Assembly (NCBI RefSeq): GCF_024198235.1
Contig: NZ_JAKCFB010000006.1
Coordinates: 186,001-250,000, forward strand
From: Myxococcus dinghuensis
GTDB taxonomy: Bacteria; Myxococcota; Myxococcia; Myxococcales; Myxococcaceae
Length of the DNA: 64,000 bases
Direction of reading: 5' to 3'
The position numbers and the translations under genes were made by a program. Under the pieces are notes generated by a model. That model ran no database searches and had not been told where the DNA came from. It saw only the letters and a program-made list of their open reading frames with translations. Of this stretch, positions 18,788 through 26,096 are shown piece by piece (the first letter of the stretch is position 1; every line of letters begins with the position of its first letter).

Positions 18788-20365
18788 CTACCCCTTCCGG
18801 ATGCCCACCACCTCGCCGTAACCGCCGGGGATGAAGAACTCGTGGGTCTCCATGCCCATGATGCGCAGCGCGGTGGTGACGACGTCCGCGGACCTGGGGA
18901 CGCGCTTCGACGTCTGGCCGGTCTCCTCGATGATGTCCACCGGCGTGCCGAGCCCGCGCGTCGTGTACGTGCCCACCTGCCGGTTCGGCGCCACGTTGCC
19001 GCCCGCGAAGACGACCGACGTATAGGGGTGGTGGTCGTCCGGCAGGCCGTAGCTGCCATCATTCGCGCGGTAGGCCCAGCTGCGGCCGAACTCGCTCATC
19101 ACCATCACCAGGGTGTCGTCGAGCAGCGTCTTGCCCGGCTTGCCCGGCGCGGGCGTGGCCTTCATCTCGCCCAGGAAGCGCGCGACGCAATCCATGAGCC
19201 CGCGGCCGTGCGCGCAACTGAACGCGTGGCCGGAGCCATTGTGGGTGTCGAAGTCGAGCTGCAACGAGACGTGGACGGAGGTGGCCAGGTCCGACTTGAG
19301 CAGGCGCAGCGCCATGTCCATCCGGGGGTCGAGCCCCACGAGGTGGAAGTTCGCGTTGCCGAACGTGTACGTGAAGGTCTCGTTCAGGTAGCTCGACAGG
19401 TACGCCGGACGGTTCGTCTTCAGCGTGTCGATGCCCTTGGTGGTCTCCAGCAGCGACACGACGTCCGTGGCCAGCACGCGGGAGACGGACGCCAGCGAGC
19501 CGTGGAGGCCCTCGAGGTAGTTGTCCACCTTCGCCGTCGAGCGACCGACGAACGGCTGGGCGCGCGTGAGGGAGTAGCGCTCCACGGTCGTCGTCTTCAG
19601 CGTGCTCCCCGTGGGCTGGCCACGGGCATTCATCTCGGGCCCCTCGGTGCGTGCGTCCAGGCCGGTCCACCAGGCGTTGTCCGCGGGCTTGCCCGAGAGC
19701 ATCGGCTTGAGCGCCTCGAGGGACGGGACCTGGACCGGCGCGGCGTGCGAGGGCAAGCCCATGCCGAGCGGCGTGCCTCGCTCTCCGGAGACGACGACGA
19801 ACGGCAGTGGCCGCGTCTCGCGGTACCGCTCGTACAGGTGGTTCGCGATGACCGAGTGCAGGGCCGGTGCGCGGTAGTCCGAACCCGCGACACCACACAT
19901 CGCGGAGATGAAGGCGCTCGCGTGGTCGTTGGTGCCCTGGTCGATGCCGTGCATGACACTCAGCTGCTCATGGAGGGCGAAGTGCTTGTACCCATACATG
20001 AGCGGGCTGTAGCTGCCGCGCGCCGCCGGGTTCTGGGGGTTCCAGGACTGCCAGGTGCGCAGCGGCTTGTACGGTCCGTTCGCGGGCGCGAGGTCGACCA
20101 CCTTGCTGGCGTCGAAGAAGGCGGGCTCGCTGCTGTAGCCGCCGGACGGTGGGACGCAGAGCGGAATCTCCGCGTCCTCCATGGGCGTGAAGTAGTACGC
20201 CGGCCGGAAGCCGCCCGGGATGTAGAGCACCACGAGGCGAGAGGGGAGGTCGGCGTCCGCGGCGCGCGCGACGCCGGAGCGCAGGAGCCCCGCGCGGTCG
20301 AGGAGCGCGAGCTGTCCGGCGCCGAGGGCCCACTTGAGCAGCGTGCGTCGAGAGGTGTTTGGCAT
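18788..20365 (-). CDS. DUF1552 family exported protein
   Basis: A 525-aa protein of the DUF1552 family. It begins with a twin-arginine-like leader (NTSRRTLLKWALGAGQLALL) ending near VARA, so it is probably exported folded. Family features include VVLYIPGGFRPAYYF, the HGIDQGTNDHASAF block, and late segments LVMVMSEFGRSWAY and NDGSYGLPDDHHPYTSVVFAGG, which carry likely metal-binding residues as in DUF1501 and sulfatase-like folds. It is last in a three-gene operon with a cytochrome-like lipoprotein and a DUF1588 protein, a combination common in myxobacteria and planctomycetes. The function is unknown. Confidence 0.9.
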   Translation of the reverse strand: MPNTSRRTLLKWALGAGQLALLDRAGLLRSGVARAADADLPSRLVVLYIPGGFRPAYYFTPMEDAEIPLCVPPSGGYSSEPAFFDASKVVDLAPANGPYKPLRTWQSWNPQNPAARGSYSPLMYGYKHFALHEQLSVMHGIDQGTNDHASAFISAMCGVAGSDYRAPALHSVIANHLYERYRETRPLPFVVVSGERGTPLGMGLPSHAAPVQVPSLEALKPMLSGKPADNAWWTGLDARTEGPEMNARGQPTGSTLKTTTVERYSLTRAQPFVGRSTAKVDNYLEGLHGSLASVSRVLATDVVSLLETTKGIDTLKTNRPAYLSSYLNETFTYTFGNANFHLVGLDPRMDMALRLLKSDLATSVHVSLQLDFDTHNGSGHAFSCAHGRGLMDCVARFLGEMKATPAPGKPGKTLLDDTLVMVMSEFGRSWAYRANDGSYGLPDDHHPYTSVVFAGGNVAPNRQVGTYTTRGLGTPVDIIEETGQTSKRVPRSADVVTTALRIMGMETHEFFIPGGYGEVVGIRKG

Positions 20366-20378
20366 GGGGGTCCTCGGC

Positions 20379-21422
20379 TCAGTAGGTGATCCACAGCGGG
20401 TGGCGGATGAGGGCCGCGCAGGTGCCCACCCAGGCGAGGCGCGTGTTCTGGGCCTCGAGCGGGAGGTAGACCTGCTCGTACAGCGCCTTCAGCTCGGCAT
20501 CGTCGGGGGGCTGGCCGAGCATGCGCAGGTAGAGGTTGCGCAGGTTCTTCTGCACCGCGTCCGGGTTCTTGGTGGAGGTGTCCGCGAGCGTCACGAAGCG
20601 CAGCACGGCCTTGTTGTTCTGCTTGTCCACGGCGCGCCCGCACCAGGCCTGGGACATCTGGACCAGCGCCTGCGCGGCGGAGGGACCGAAGGCCGCGTCC
20701 TTCTTGCGGTAGAGCAGCGAGTTGCCACCACCGAGCGCCTCGAAGCGCTCGATGGAGCGGGGGTCGGAGACGTACTCGCCGGAGATGCCCGGGTGCCAGT
20801 CACCGGGCCAGACGAAGAACTTGTTCCAGTTCACCACGTACGCGCGGTTGCGCCAGTCGGGGTTGCTGGTGCTGACGAAGTCCTCGAGGGTCAGCCCGAG
20901 CTGGTCCATCAGGCTCACCACCATCTCCTCGGCGTTCAGTCGGCGGACGCGGAACTCCGCGGGCGAAGGCGTCTCGAGCTGCGCGGGAGCGGCCTTCAGG
21001 TCGCGGATCCACTGCTCCACCTGCGCGATGGTCATCGTGACGCGGCCGTTGGCGACCAACTGGTCATAGGGCTGGCCCGGCGGCATCTGGGGATAGCTCC
21101 CGGGGGCGGTCCCCTTGAGCATCTGGATGAGGAGGCTGTTCTCCGGGTCGCCCCGCTTCACGTACCGCTCGTTGTAGACGAGCCCGCTCTCGAACGCGGC
21201 GAGCGAGGCGAAGATGGGCTTGTTGCCGTTGACGTGGCAGCCCTCGCACGCGGGCGCGAGCGCCAGGCGGACGGCGTCGTTGTCGCTGGACGCGACGCAG
21301 GTACCGGAGTCCGGCTCCTCGCCGGCCCCCTGTCGATAGGACCCTTCGCCGAAGCAGGCGCCCTGGTTGAGGGCGAGCGCCACCAGCGCGGCAGACAACA
21401 GGAATGGACGCAACGTGCGCAT
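20379..21422 (-). CDS. Exported cytochrome-c-like protein of a DUF1588/DUF1552 module
   Basis: About 347 aa, with an N-terminal hydrophobic signal (LLSAALVALALNQGACFG) that may be a lipoprotein signal, although Gln at -3 of the Cys is atypical. One haem-binding CxxCH (ACEGCHVNG) sits near residue 60. The rest is helical with no other known motif (VRRLNAEEMVVSLMDQLGL recurs in such modules). The start overlaps the upstream stop (TGATG), so it is translationally coupled; GTG 21425 is an alternative. Likely a periplasmic electron-transfer partner; the actual reaction is unknown. Confidence 0.75.
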   Translation of the reverse strand: MRTLRPFLLSAALVALALNQGACFGEGSYRQGAGEEPDSGTCVASSDNDAVRLALAPACEGCHVNGNKPIFASLAAFESGLVYNERYVKRGDPENSLLIQMLKGTAPGSYPQMPPGQPYDQLVANGRVTMTIAQVEQWIRDLKAAPAQLETPSPAEFRVRRLNAEEMVVSLMDQLGLTLEDFVSTSNPDWRNRAYVVNWNKFFVWPGDWHPGISGEYVSDPRSIERFEALGGGNSLLYRKKDAAFGPSAAQALVQMSQAWCGRAVDKQNNKAVLRFVTLADTSTKNPDAVQKNLRNLYLRMLGQPPDDAELKALYEQVYLPLEAQNTRLAWVGTCAALIRHPLWITY

Positions 21423-23263
21423 CACAGGCCCCTCCGCAGCTCGGGCTGCTCGAAGAGATAGCGGATGAAGGGGCGGACCTTGCGATCGCCCGCGACGAAC
21501 TCCCGGGAGAGTTTGTCGATGAAGCCCTTCTCCGTGGCGGGGTTCAGGTCCCGACCGATGACCAGCGTGTAGAGCTTGCGCACGGCGCAGCGGTCGAACT
21601 CACCGGAGCGGATGAGGAGCTTGCCGAAGCCGAGCGGGCCCGCCGTTCCATCCCCGTGCTCGCCCAGCAGCGTGTACGACTCGGGCATGGCGTCGAGCAT
21701 GATGGCCTCGGGATTGGTCTTGAGCTGCTCGGGGGTGACCGGCGTCAGCACGGTGTTGGGGACGAAGGCGTTCCTCCAGCGGGAGCCCGGCGTGTTGCCG
21801 TCGTGGGGGTAGCGACCGGAGATCCACTCCGCGGTGATGCGGTGCTTGCCCACGCCCGGCATGAAGGGCCACGGGACGTAGTAGCTCGTGTGCGGGGTGA
21901 AGTCCCAACGCTTGAAGTAGATGGCCGCGGGGTCGAGCGTCTTGTGGCAGTGCAGGCACGTTCCGCCTGTCGCCGGGTCGATCTCCAGCGGGGGGAAGTG
22001 CACGTCGGCCGGGGGCGGCGAGAAGTTCTGGCAGGCGAAGATCTCCAGGAACCGTGCGGCGCGGACGCGCTCACGGGGGAACGAGGAGAGCGAGCCCATC
22101 ATGGTGAGCACGCCGGCGGTGGGGAGGCCCTGGATCTGCTCGGTCGTGGTACGCGGGTCGAACCGGTAGGTGCGGTCGAGGCTGCCGGAGCGGGCGCGGT
22201 TCTGGGTGAGGGAGAGGTGGTAGGGCTCGAGGTCCTCCACGACGAACTCGCGCCATGCCTGGGGGTCATTGGCGGTGGGATGCACGGGGTCGCGAGGCGA
22301 GGTGTCGACGTCCGGGCGCCACCAGGTCGTGTTCGCGTCGAGCGCCTTGCTGCCGCTCTGCCGGCCGAGGCGGACGTAAAGGGCGCGCAGCCAGTTGGTC
22401 CCGACCGAGTAGTTGCCGATGACGAGGTCCGAGAGGGGCCGGTCGTGCCACGCGAGGTGCGCGAACAAGCGCGCGGGCTCCTCGTAGGGGTGGCGGCGCT
22501 GACCGCCCAGGCCACCGGTGCCGGTGCCGCTGAGGCCGACGATGGGCGAACACCACACCAGGTTGGGTCCGCAGCCACAGCCGCGATAGAGGCCGGGGTC
22601 GTAGTAGCCGCCGTTCGCGACGCCGCAGTCGTAGACCGTTCCGTTGTTGGAATCAGTGACCGTCTTGATGTCGGAGCCGGCCGCGCCGAGCACCTGGACG
22701 GTGGTTCCCGGAGCCCACCAGGGCTCGACGGTGCGCACCTCGGGGACCGCGGGCTGACCATCCGCGTCCTTGTCACTGCACTGCTGCCCCGGGTCCTTCC
22801 CCGAGATGAACTCGTTCACGGCGTAGTACGCGCCGGGGTGGAGGGAGTTGTCGGCACACCGGAACAGGTGGCCGGACATGTCGCCCTGGTACGAGTCACC
22901 GACGGCGCCAGTGGTATACGCCCCCACGGTGATCCAGTCGTGCCCGAAGTTCACCATGCGTTCGTAGAACTTCGGCGAGGCGAGGACCTCGTCGAGGGTC
23001 GAGCGCAGGAGGGACGCACGCGCCTCGGGCGAGGCGGCGGCGGCCATCGCCTCGTACTGCTCCATGGTGGGCGTGGTGCCGGTGAGGCCGAGCACGATGC
23101 GGCGCAACAGCCGCGAATCGCTCATCTGGTCGTTCGGAGGTACGACCGGTCCGGACGGCTCGGGTTCACATTGCTGCGCGTGCGCGTCGGGCGAGAACAG
23201 CCCGGACGTCGCGAACAGCGCGGCCGCGAGGGCCGCGCTCTTCCAGTGCAGGTGCCAGTGCAT
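21422..23263 (-). CDS. DUF1588/DUF1592-type exported protein with CxxCH
   Basis: A 613-aa Sec-exported protein (signal ending at DAHAQQ) of the planctomycete-type cytochrome family. It has RRIVLGLTGTTPTMEQYEAM near the start, KFYERMVNFGHDW, the haem or metal motif TCLHCHKTLDP, and a late block around SGEFDRCAVRKLYTLVIGRDL with a C-terminal helical domain. It is first in the operon with the cytochrome-like and DUF1552 genes. Its biological role is not known. Confidence 0.85.
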   Translation of the reverse strand: MHWHLHWKSAALAAALFATSGLFSPDAHAQQCEPEPSGPVVPPNDQMSDSRLLRRIVLGLTGTTPTMEQYEAMAAAASPEARASLLRSTLDEVLASPKFYERMVNFGHDWITVGAYTTGAVGDSYQGDMSGHLFRCADNSLHPGAYYAVNEFISGKDPGQQCSDKDADGQPAVPEVRTVEPWWAPGTTVQVLGAAGSDIKTVTDSNNGTVYDCGVANGGYYDPGLYRGCGCGPNLVWCSPIVGLSGTGTGGLGGQRRHPYEEPARLFAHLAWHDRPLSDLVIGNYSVGTNWLRALYVRLGRQSGSKALDANTTWWRPDVDTSPRDPVHPTANDPQAWREFVVEDLEPYHLSLTQNRARSGSLDRTYRFDPRTTTEQIQGLPTAGVLTMMGSLSSFPRERVRAARFLEIFACQNFSPPPADVHFPPLEIDPATGGTCLHCHKTLDPAAIYFKRWDFTPHTSYYVPWPFMPGVGKHRITAEWISGRYPHDGNTPGSRWRNAFVPNTVLTPVTPEQLKTNPEAIMLDAMPESYTLLGEHGDGTAGPLGFGKLLIRSGEFDRCAVRKLYTLVIGRDLNPATEKGFIDKLSREFVAGDRKVRPFIRYLFEQPELRRGL

Positions 23264-23331
23264 GTTGAAACAGTAGCACTCTTTGTCTCATCCGCGAATC
23301 CGGGACTTCGTCTGTCATTCCGCGAGAATGA

Positions 23332-23431
23332 GGGGTGGAGTCCCCTCCACACCGCGCGCCGGAGTGGTTCGTCACACGGGTGTGGACTCCAGGCGACGGC
23401 GACACGGTTGCGGGGTGGACTCCCCTCTACA
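23332..23431. repeat. Three related copies of a GGGGTGGACTCC motif
   Basis: GGGGTGGAGTCCCCTC (23332), a weaker copy CGGGTGTGGACTCC (about 23377) and GGGGTGGACTCCCCTC (23412). The outer copies contain GGGG-N6-CCCC inverted repeats. They lie in the 278-base gap between the start of the DUF1588 gene and the end of the diiron gene, both on the minus strand, so they could be operators for the three-gene operon. The rest of the gap shows no gene. Confidence 0.45.
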
Positions 23432-23541
23432 TCGCACCATGTCCACCGAATGGCGCTGCGCGGCGAGCGGGCCCGACCCGGCTCCGCAGTCAGGCGGCAC
23501 GCCAGGACCGCCACGGAGCGGCGGCAGTCCCGAAACCCGCC

Positions 23542-24495
23542 TCAATCACAGTAGTACGTCGGAGCCAGCTCCAGGACGCGTTGCTCGGCAACGGGAGAGA
23601 GCGCGCGCAGGCGTGAGAGAAAGAGAGGCGCCTTCATCCCCATCCCGATGAAACCCCAGACATACGAACGCTCCTGGGACTCGGACAGATGCTTGTGTTC
23701 ATCCGGGGTGAACGTCCGTCCCACTGCCTTCTCCAGCGTCTGGAGATCGAGCGCGAGCTGGGCGTTCAACGTCCCCCGCAGCGCCTGGAGCAACTCCGCG
23801 TATTCAGCAAGGGCCTCGTCCAGCGCTTCAGGTGCCTGGGCGAGGATCTTCTGCGCCTCCAGGAAGTCCAGCCGGGTGTGCTGCGCCTCTTCGAGCCAGT
23901 GGTGCTTGAGCAGGTCGCAGAACAACGGATCCAGCGCCTCGCTCTTGTTCCCGCGAACCGTCTCCAGATAGTGCTGCTGCGTCATCAACTCCAGGTGCAG
24001 GTTGAAGATGAGCACTCCCAGATTCGACTTCGCCATGATGGCCCGTGCCACTTCGACATGGTTGTCGAGCAGGGCGGGGACAACCGAGAACCCCCGGGCA
24101 AACGCGCCGGTGAAGCGCGCGAAGAGCTGCTGGTGCTTCAGCTCCTCCTCCGTGAAGCGCAGGAGCGCGCGCATGTGCGTCGCGTTCCCGTGCAGCTCCA
24201 GACTGGCGCGCTGAGCGGCCAGGGCAACAGCGTACTCCTCCAGGAACAGGAACAGGTGCGCATAGCTGTTGGAGCGGATGTGATTCAGCATCAACCGCTC
24301 CTCGGCATCCAGGAACGGAATGGCTTCCGCGCCAACCAGCGCATCCGAAAGGAACCGGCGACTGAAGTCCAGGACCGTGTCCCTGGGCAGCAGGTCATCA
24401 AGCCGCCAGGACACTTTCTCCGAGCTTTGGATACAGGATTGGTACTCCGGGGTTTGATTCAACATTCCATCTGCCTGTGAAGGATTGGGTCGCAT
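23542..24495 (-). CDS. AurF-like diiron protein
   Basis: A 317-aa (ATG 24495) or 307-aa (ATG 24465) helical protein with a ferritin-like diiron pattern: Glu in FLEEYAVALA, then EExxH in EEELKHQQLF about 35 residues on, then Glu in LHLELMTQQHY, then His-x3-Glu-x2-His in HHWLEEAQHTRLD. That order matches the p-aminobenzoate N-oxygenase (AurF) family, which oxidises aryl amines with O2. No biosynthetic neighbours explain a substrate. GC content looks lower than in flanking genes and no clear ribosome site marks the start, so it may have been acquired. It could also be another member of the diiron oxygenase-like superfamily. Confidence 0.65.
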   Translation of the reverse strand: MRPNPSQADGMLNQTPEYQSCIQSSEKVSWRLDDLLPRDTVLDFSRRFLSDALVGAEAIPFLDAEERLMLNHIRSNSYAHLFLFLEEYAVALAAQRASLELHGNATHMRALLRFTEEELKHQQLFARFTGAFARGFSVVPALLDNHVEVARAIMAKSNLGVLIFNLHLELMTQQHYLETVRGNKSEALDPLFCDLLKHHWLEEAQHTRLDFLEAQKILAQAPEALDEALAEYAELLQALRGTLNAQLALDLQTLEKAVGRTFTPDEHKHLSESQERSYVWGFIGMGMKAPLFLSRLRALSPVAEQRVLELAPTYYCD

Positions 24496-25375
24496 TGTTT
24501 TCAGGTCCGGGTGGGAGCGCCGCGCGCTCAGATGTCGATGCGCTAGGGGATCGCCGAAGGGATGAAGCAGGAGTACGGGGAGAGGTCCAGCGTGCTGCAC
24601 TGTCGAATGGTAGCGCCGATGCGCAACTGGTCGCCCAACACACCCATCCAGGCGAAGTCGGCGCCCTCTCGTGAGGAAGTCATGGTCATTTCGGCCCACT
24701 GCAACACCAATGCCACCCATTCCCAGACGGAGGCATGCCCACTCCTCGCACCTGCGGGCGGCCTCCGTGCTCCGGAGGACGCGTCGTGCGGGGTACCCCA
24801 AAATGAGAAGCGCGGCCCTGCGGCATCCACCGCGCATCAGGGCAGCTCAGGATATGGCTCGAAGCCTATGGATAGGGATTGCCGTTGGAATCAAGACGCA
24901 TCATGGGGCATGTAATGACGCGTCATGAGGTGTCGCTGACGTGTCAATGACGGGTACACATGCCTTCTCAAGCGAGGCGCCCCTCCCACGCGACCGGCCA
25001 AAGCTGACACAGCGCGTCTGCCGGAGTACTCCACGCCCGCAGCGGTGGAGAAGCGTCGATTCAGCGAGGAGCAGGTGGTCGCGATTCTGCGCGCCGCGAG
25101 TCGACGCCGCGGAAGCAAAGGTGTGGTGACACGAGTCGTCGCCGCGGCAGCCACATGCCTGGCGCCCGCATCCATCCCCGGACCTGCTTCACAGGACGCG
25201 ACCGCCCGACAGCGGCTCGCACCTCGCGCCAGCAACGCCACCGCACACGCGGCCTGGGACGACGCCTTCAAACGGCCTCGCACAGCCACCGCGCCCCTCG
25301 AAGAGGGGCCGAGCGTGACGTGCACCCCATTCACGAGGAGGGCGTCTACGGGCGACCGGCAGCCCAAGCGCGAAC
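24496..25375. other. Intergenic stretch with no intact gene; contains an IS fragment
   Basis: About 0.9 kb. Apart from the transposase scrap annotated separately, it holds a 12-bp perfect palindrome ATGACGCGTCAT (about 24914-24925) inside a cluster of TGACG/TGTC motifs, and the upstream region of the diiron gene. Frames that stay open here show no family features. It looks like eroded mobile DNA next to a tRNA gene. Confidence 0.5.
25045..25131 (+). pseudogene. Remnant of an IS3-family transposase orfA start
   Basis: A GTG start followed by MEKRRFSEEQVVAILRAA, which strongly resembles the helix-turn-helix N-terminus of IS3-type OrfA proteins. The frame then degenerates; the neighbouring frame carries a possible continuation (DAAEAKVW) ending at a stop, which suggests a frameshift. 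No OrfB (DDE) sequence remains. It indicates an old insertion or recombination beside tRNA-Pro. Confidence 0.45.
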
Positions 25376-25427
25376 CCAAAAACAAAGGCCCTGGAGTCGT
25401 GGCTTTCGCCAGTGACTCCAGGGCCTT
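25376..25427 (-). terminator. Intrinsic terminator of tRNA-Pro
   Basis: A perfect 14-bp inverted repeat (25385-25398 with 25414-25427). Read on the minus strand it is followed by TTTGTTTTTGGG. It starts only four bases after the encoded CCA of the tRNA gene. Confidence 0.85.
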
Positions 25428-25430
25428 CGA

Positions 25431-25507
<77 letters not shown>

Positions 25508-25604
25508 TTACGTCTGTGTGCTGCTGCCGCCGTGAAGCGGTGCGCCCTTATGCCCCTACACGACGCCCAGGTCAAGCAGGAGCAGCAGGGGGCCGTGGGA
25601 AAAC

Positions 25605-25994
25605 TCACCCCTCGGCGTCATCCATTCCCTCTTCGTCGAAGTCCTCGCCCCGGGCCTCCGCCGCGTCCGCCGCCGCCTCCTCGCGGGCATCGATCTCCGC
25701 GTGATCTTCCGGCGGAGCCTCCCCGTTCAGGGCACTCTTCAACACCTGGCTCGGCCGAAAGGTCAGCACCCGACGCGCCGAGATCTCGATCTCCTTGCCG
25801 GTCTGCGGGTTGCGTCCCACGCGCGCCTTCTTCTGGCGCACCTGGAAGTTCCCGAAGCCCGAGATCTTGATCTTGTCCCCGCGCTCCAGCGTCTCCTTCA
25901 ACGTGTCGAACACGAGCTCCACGATCTCGGCCGACTCCTTCTTCGAGAAGCCGACCTTCTCGTAGACGCCCTCGATGATGTCCGCCTTCGTCAT
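25605..25994 (-). CDS. ihfA: Integration host factor alpha subunit with acidic C-terminal tail
   Basis: A 129-aa HU/IHF-family DNA-bending protein. Residues 1-90 are the standard fold (MTKADIIEGVYEKVGFSK; FGNFQVRQKKARVGRNPQTG with the DNA-intercalating Pro; ARRVLTFRPSQVLK). Its place right after pheT is the classical ihfA position. Residues 91-129 form an extra tail with 17 Asp/Glu and only two Arg, absent from enterobacterial IhfA of about 99 aa. ATG 25994 gives the canonical N-terminus. Confidence 0.92.
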   Translation of the reverse strand: MTKADIIEGVYEKVGFSKKESAEIVELVFDTLKETLERGDKIKISGFGNFQVRQKKARVGRNPQTGKEIEISARRVLTFRPSQVLKSALNGEAPPEDHAEIDAREEAAADAAEARGEDFDEEGMDDAEG

Positions 25995-26096
25995 GCGAAT
26001 CCTCGGGATGCCCCCGCCCTCAGCAGCGCGGTGAACGCCCGGCCACTGTTGCAGCCTTCCCGAAGGCAAGTCAACCCTCTGACTTCATTCAGGAAT

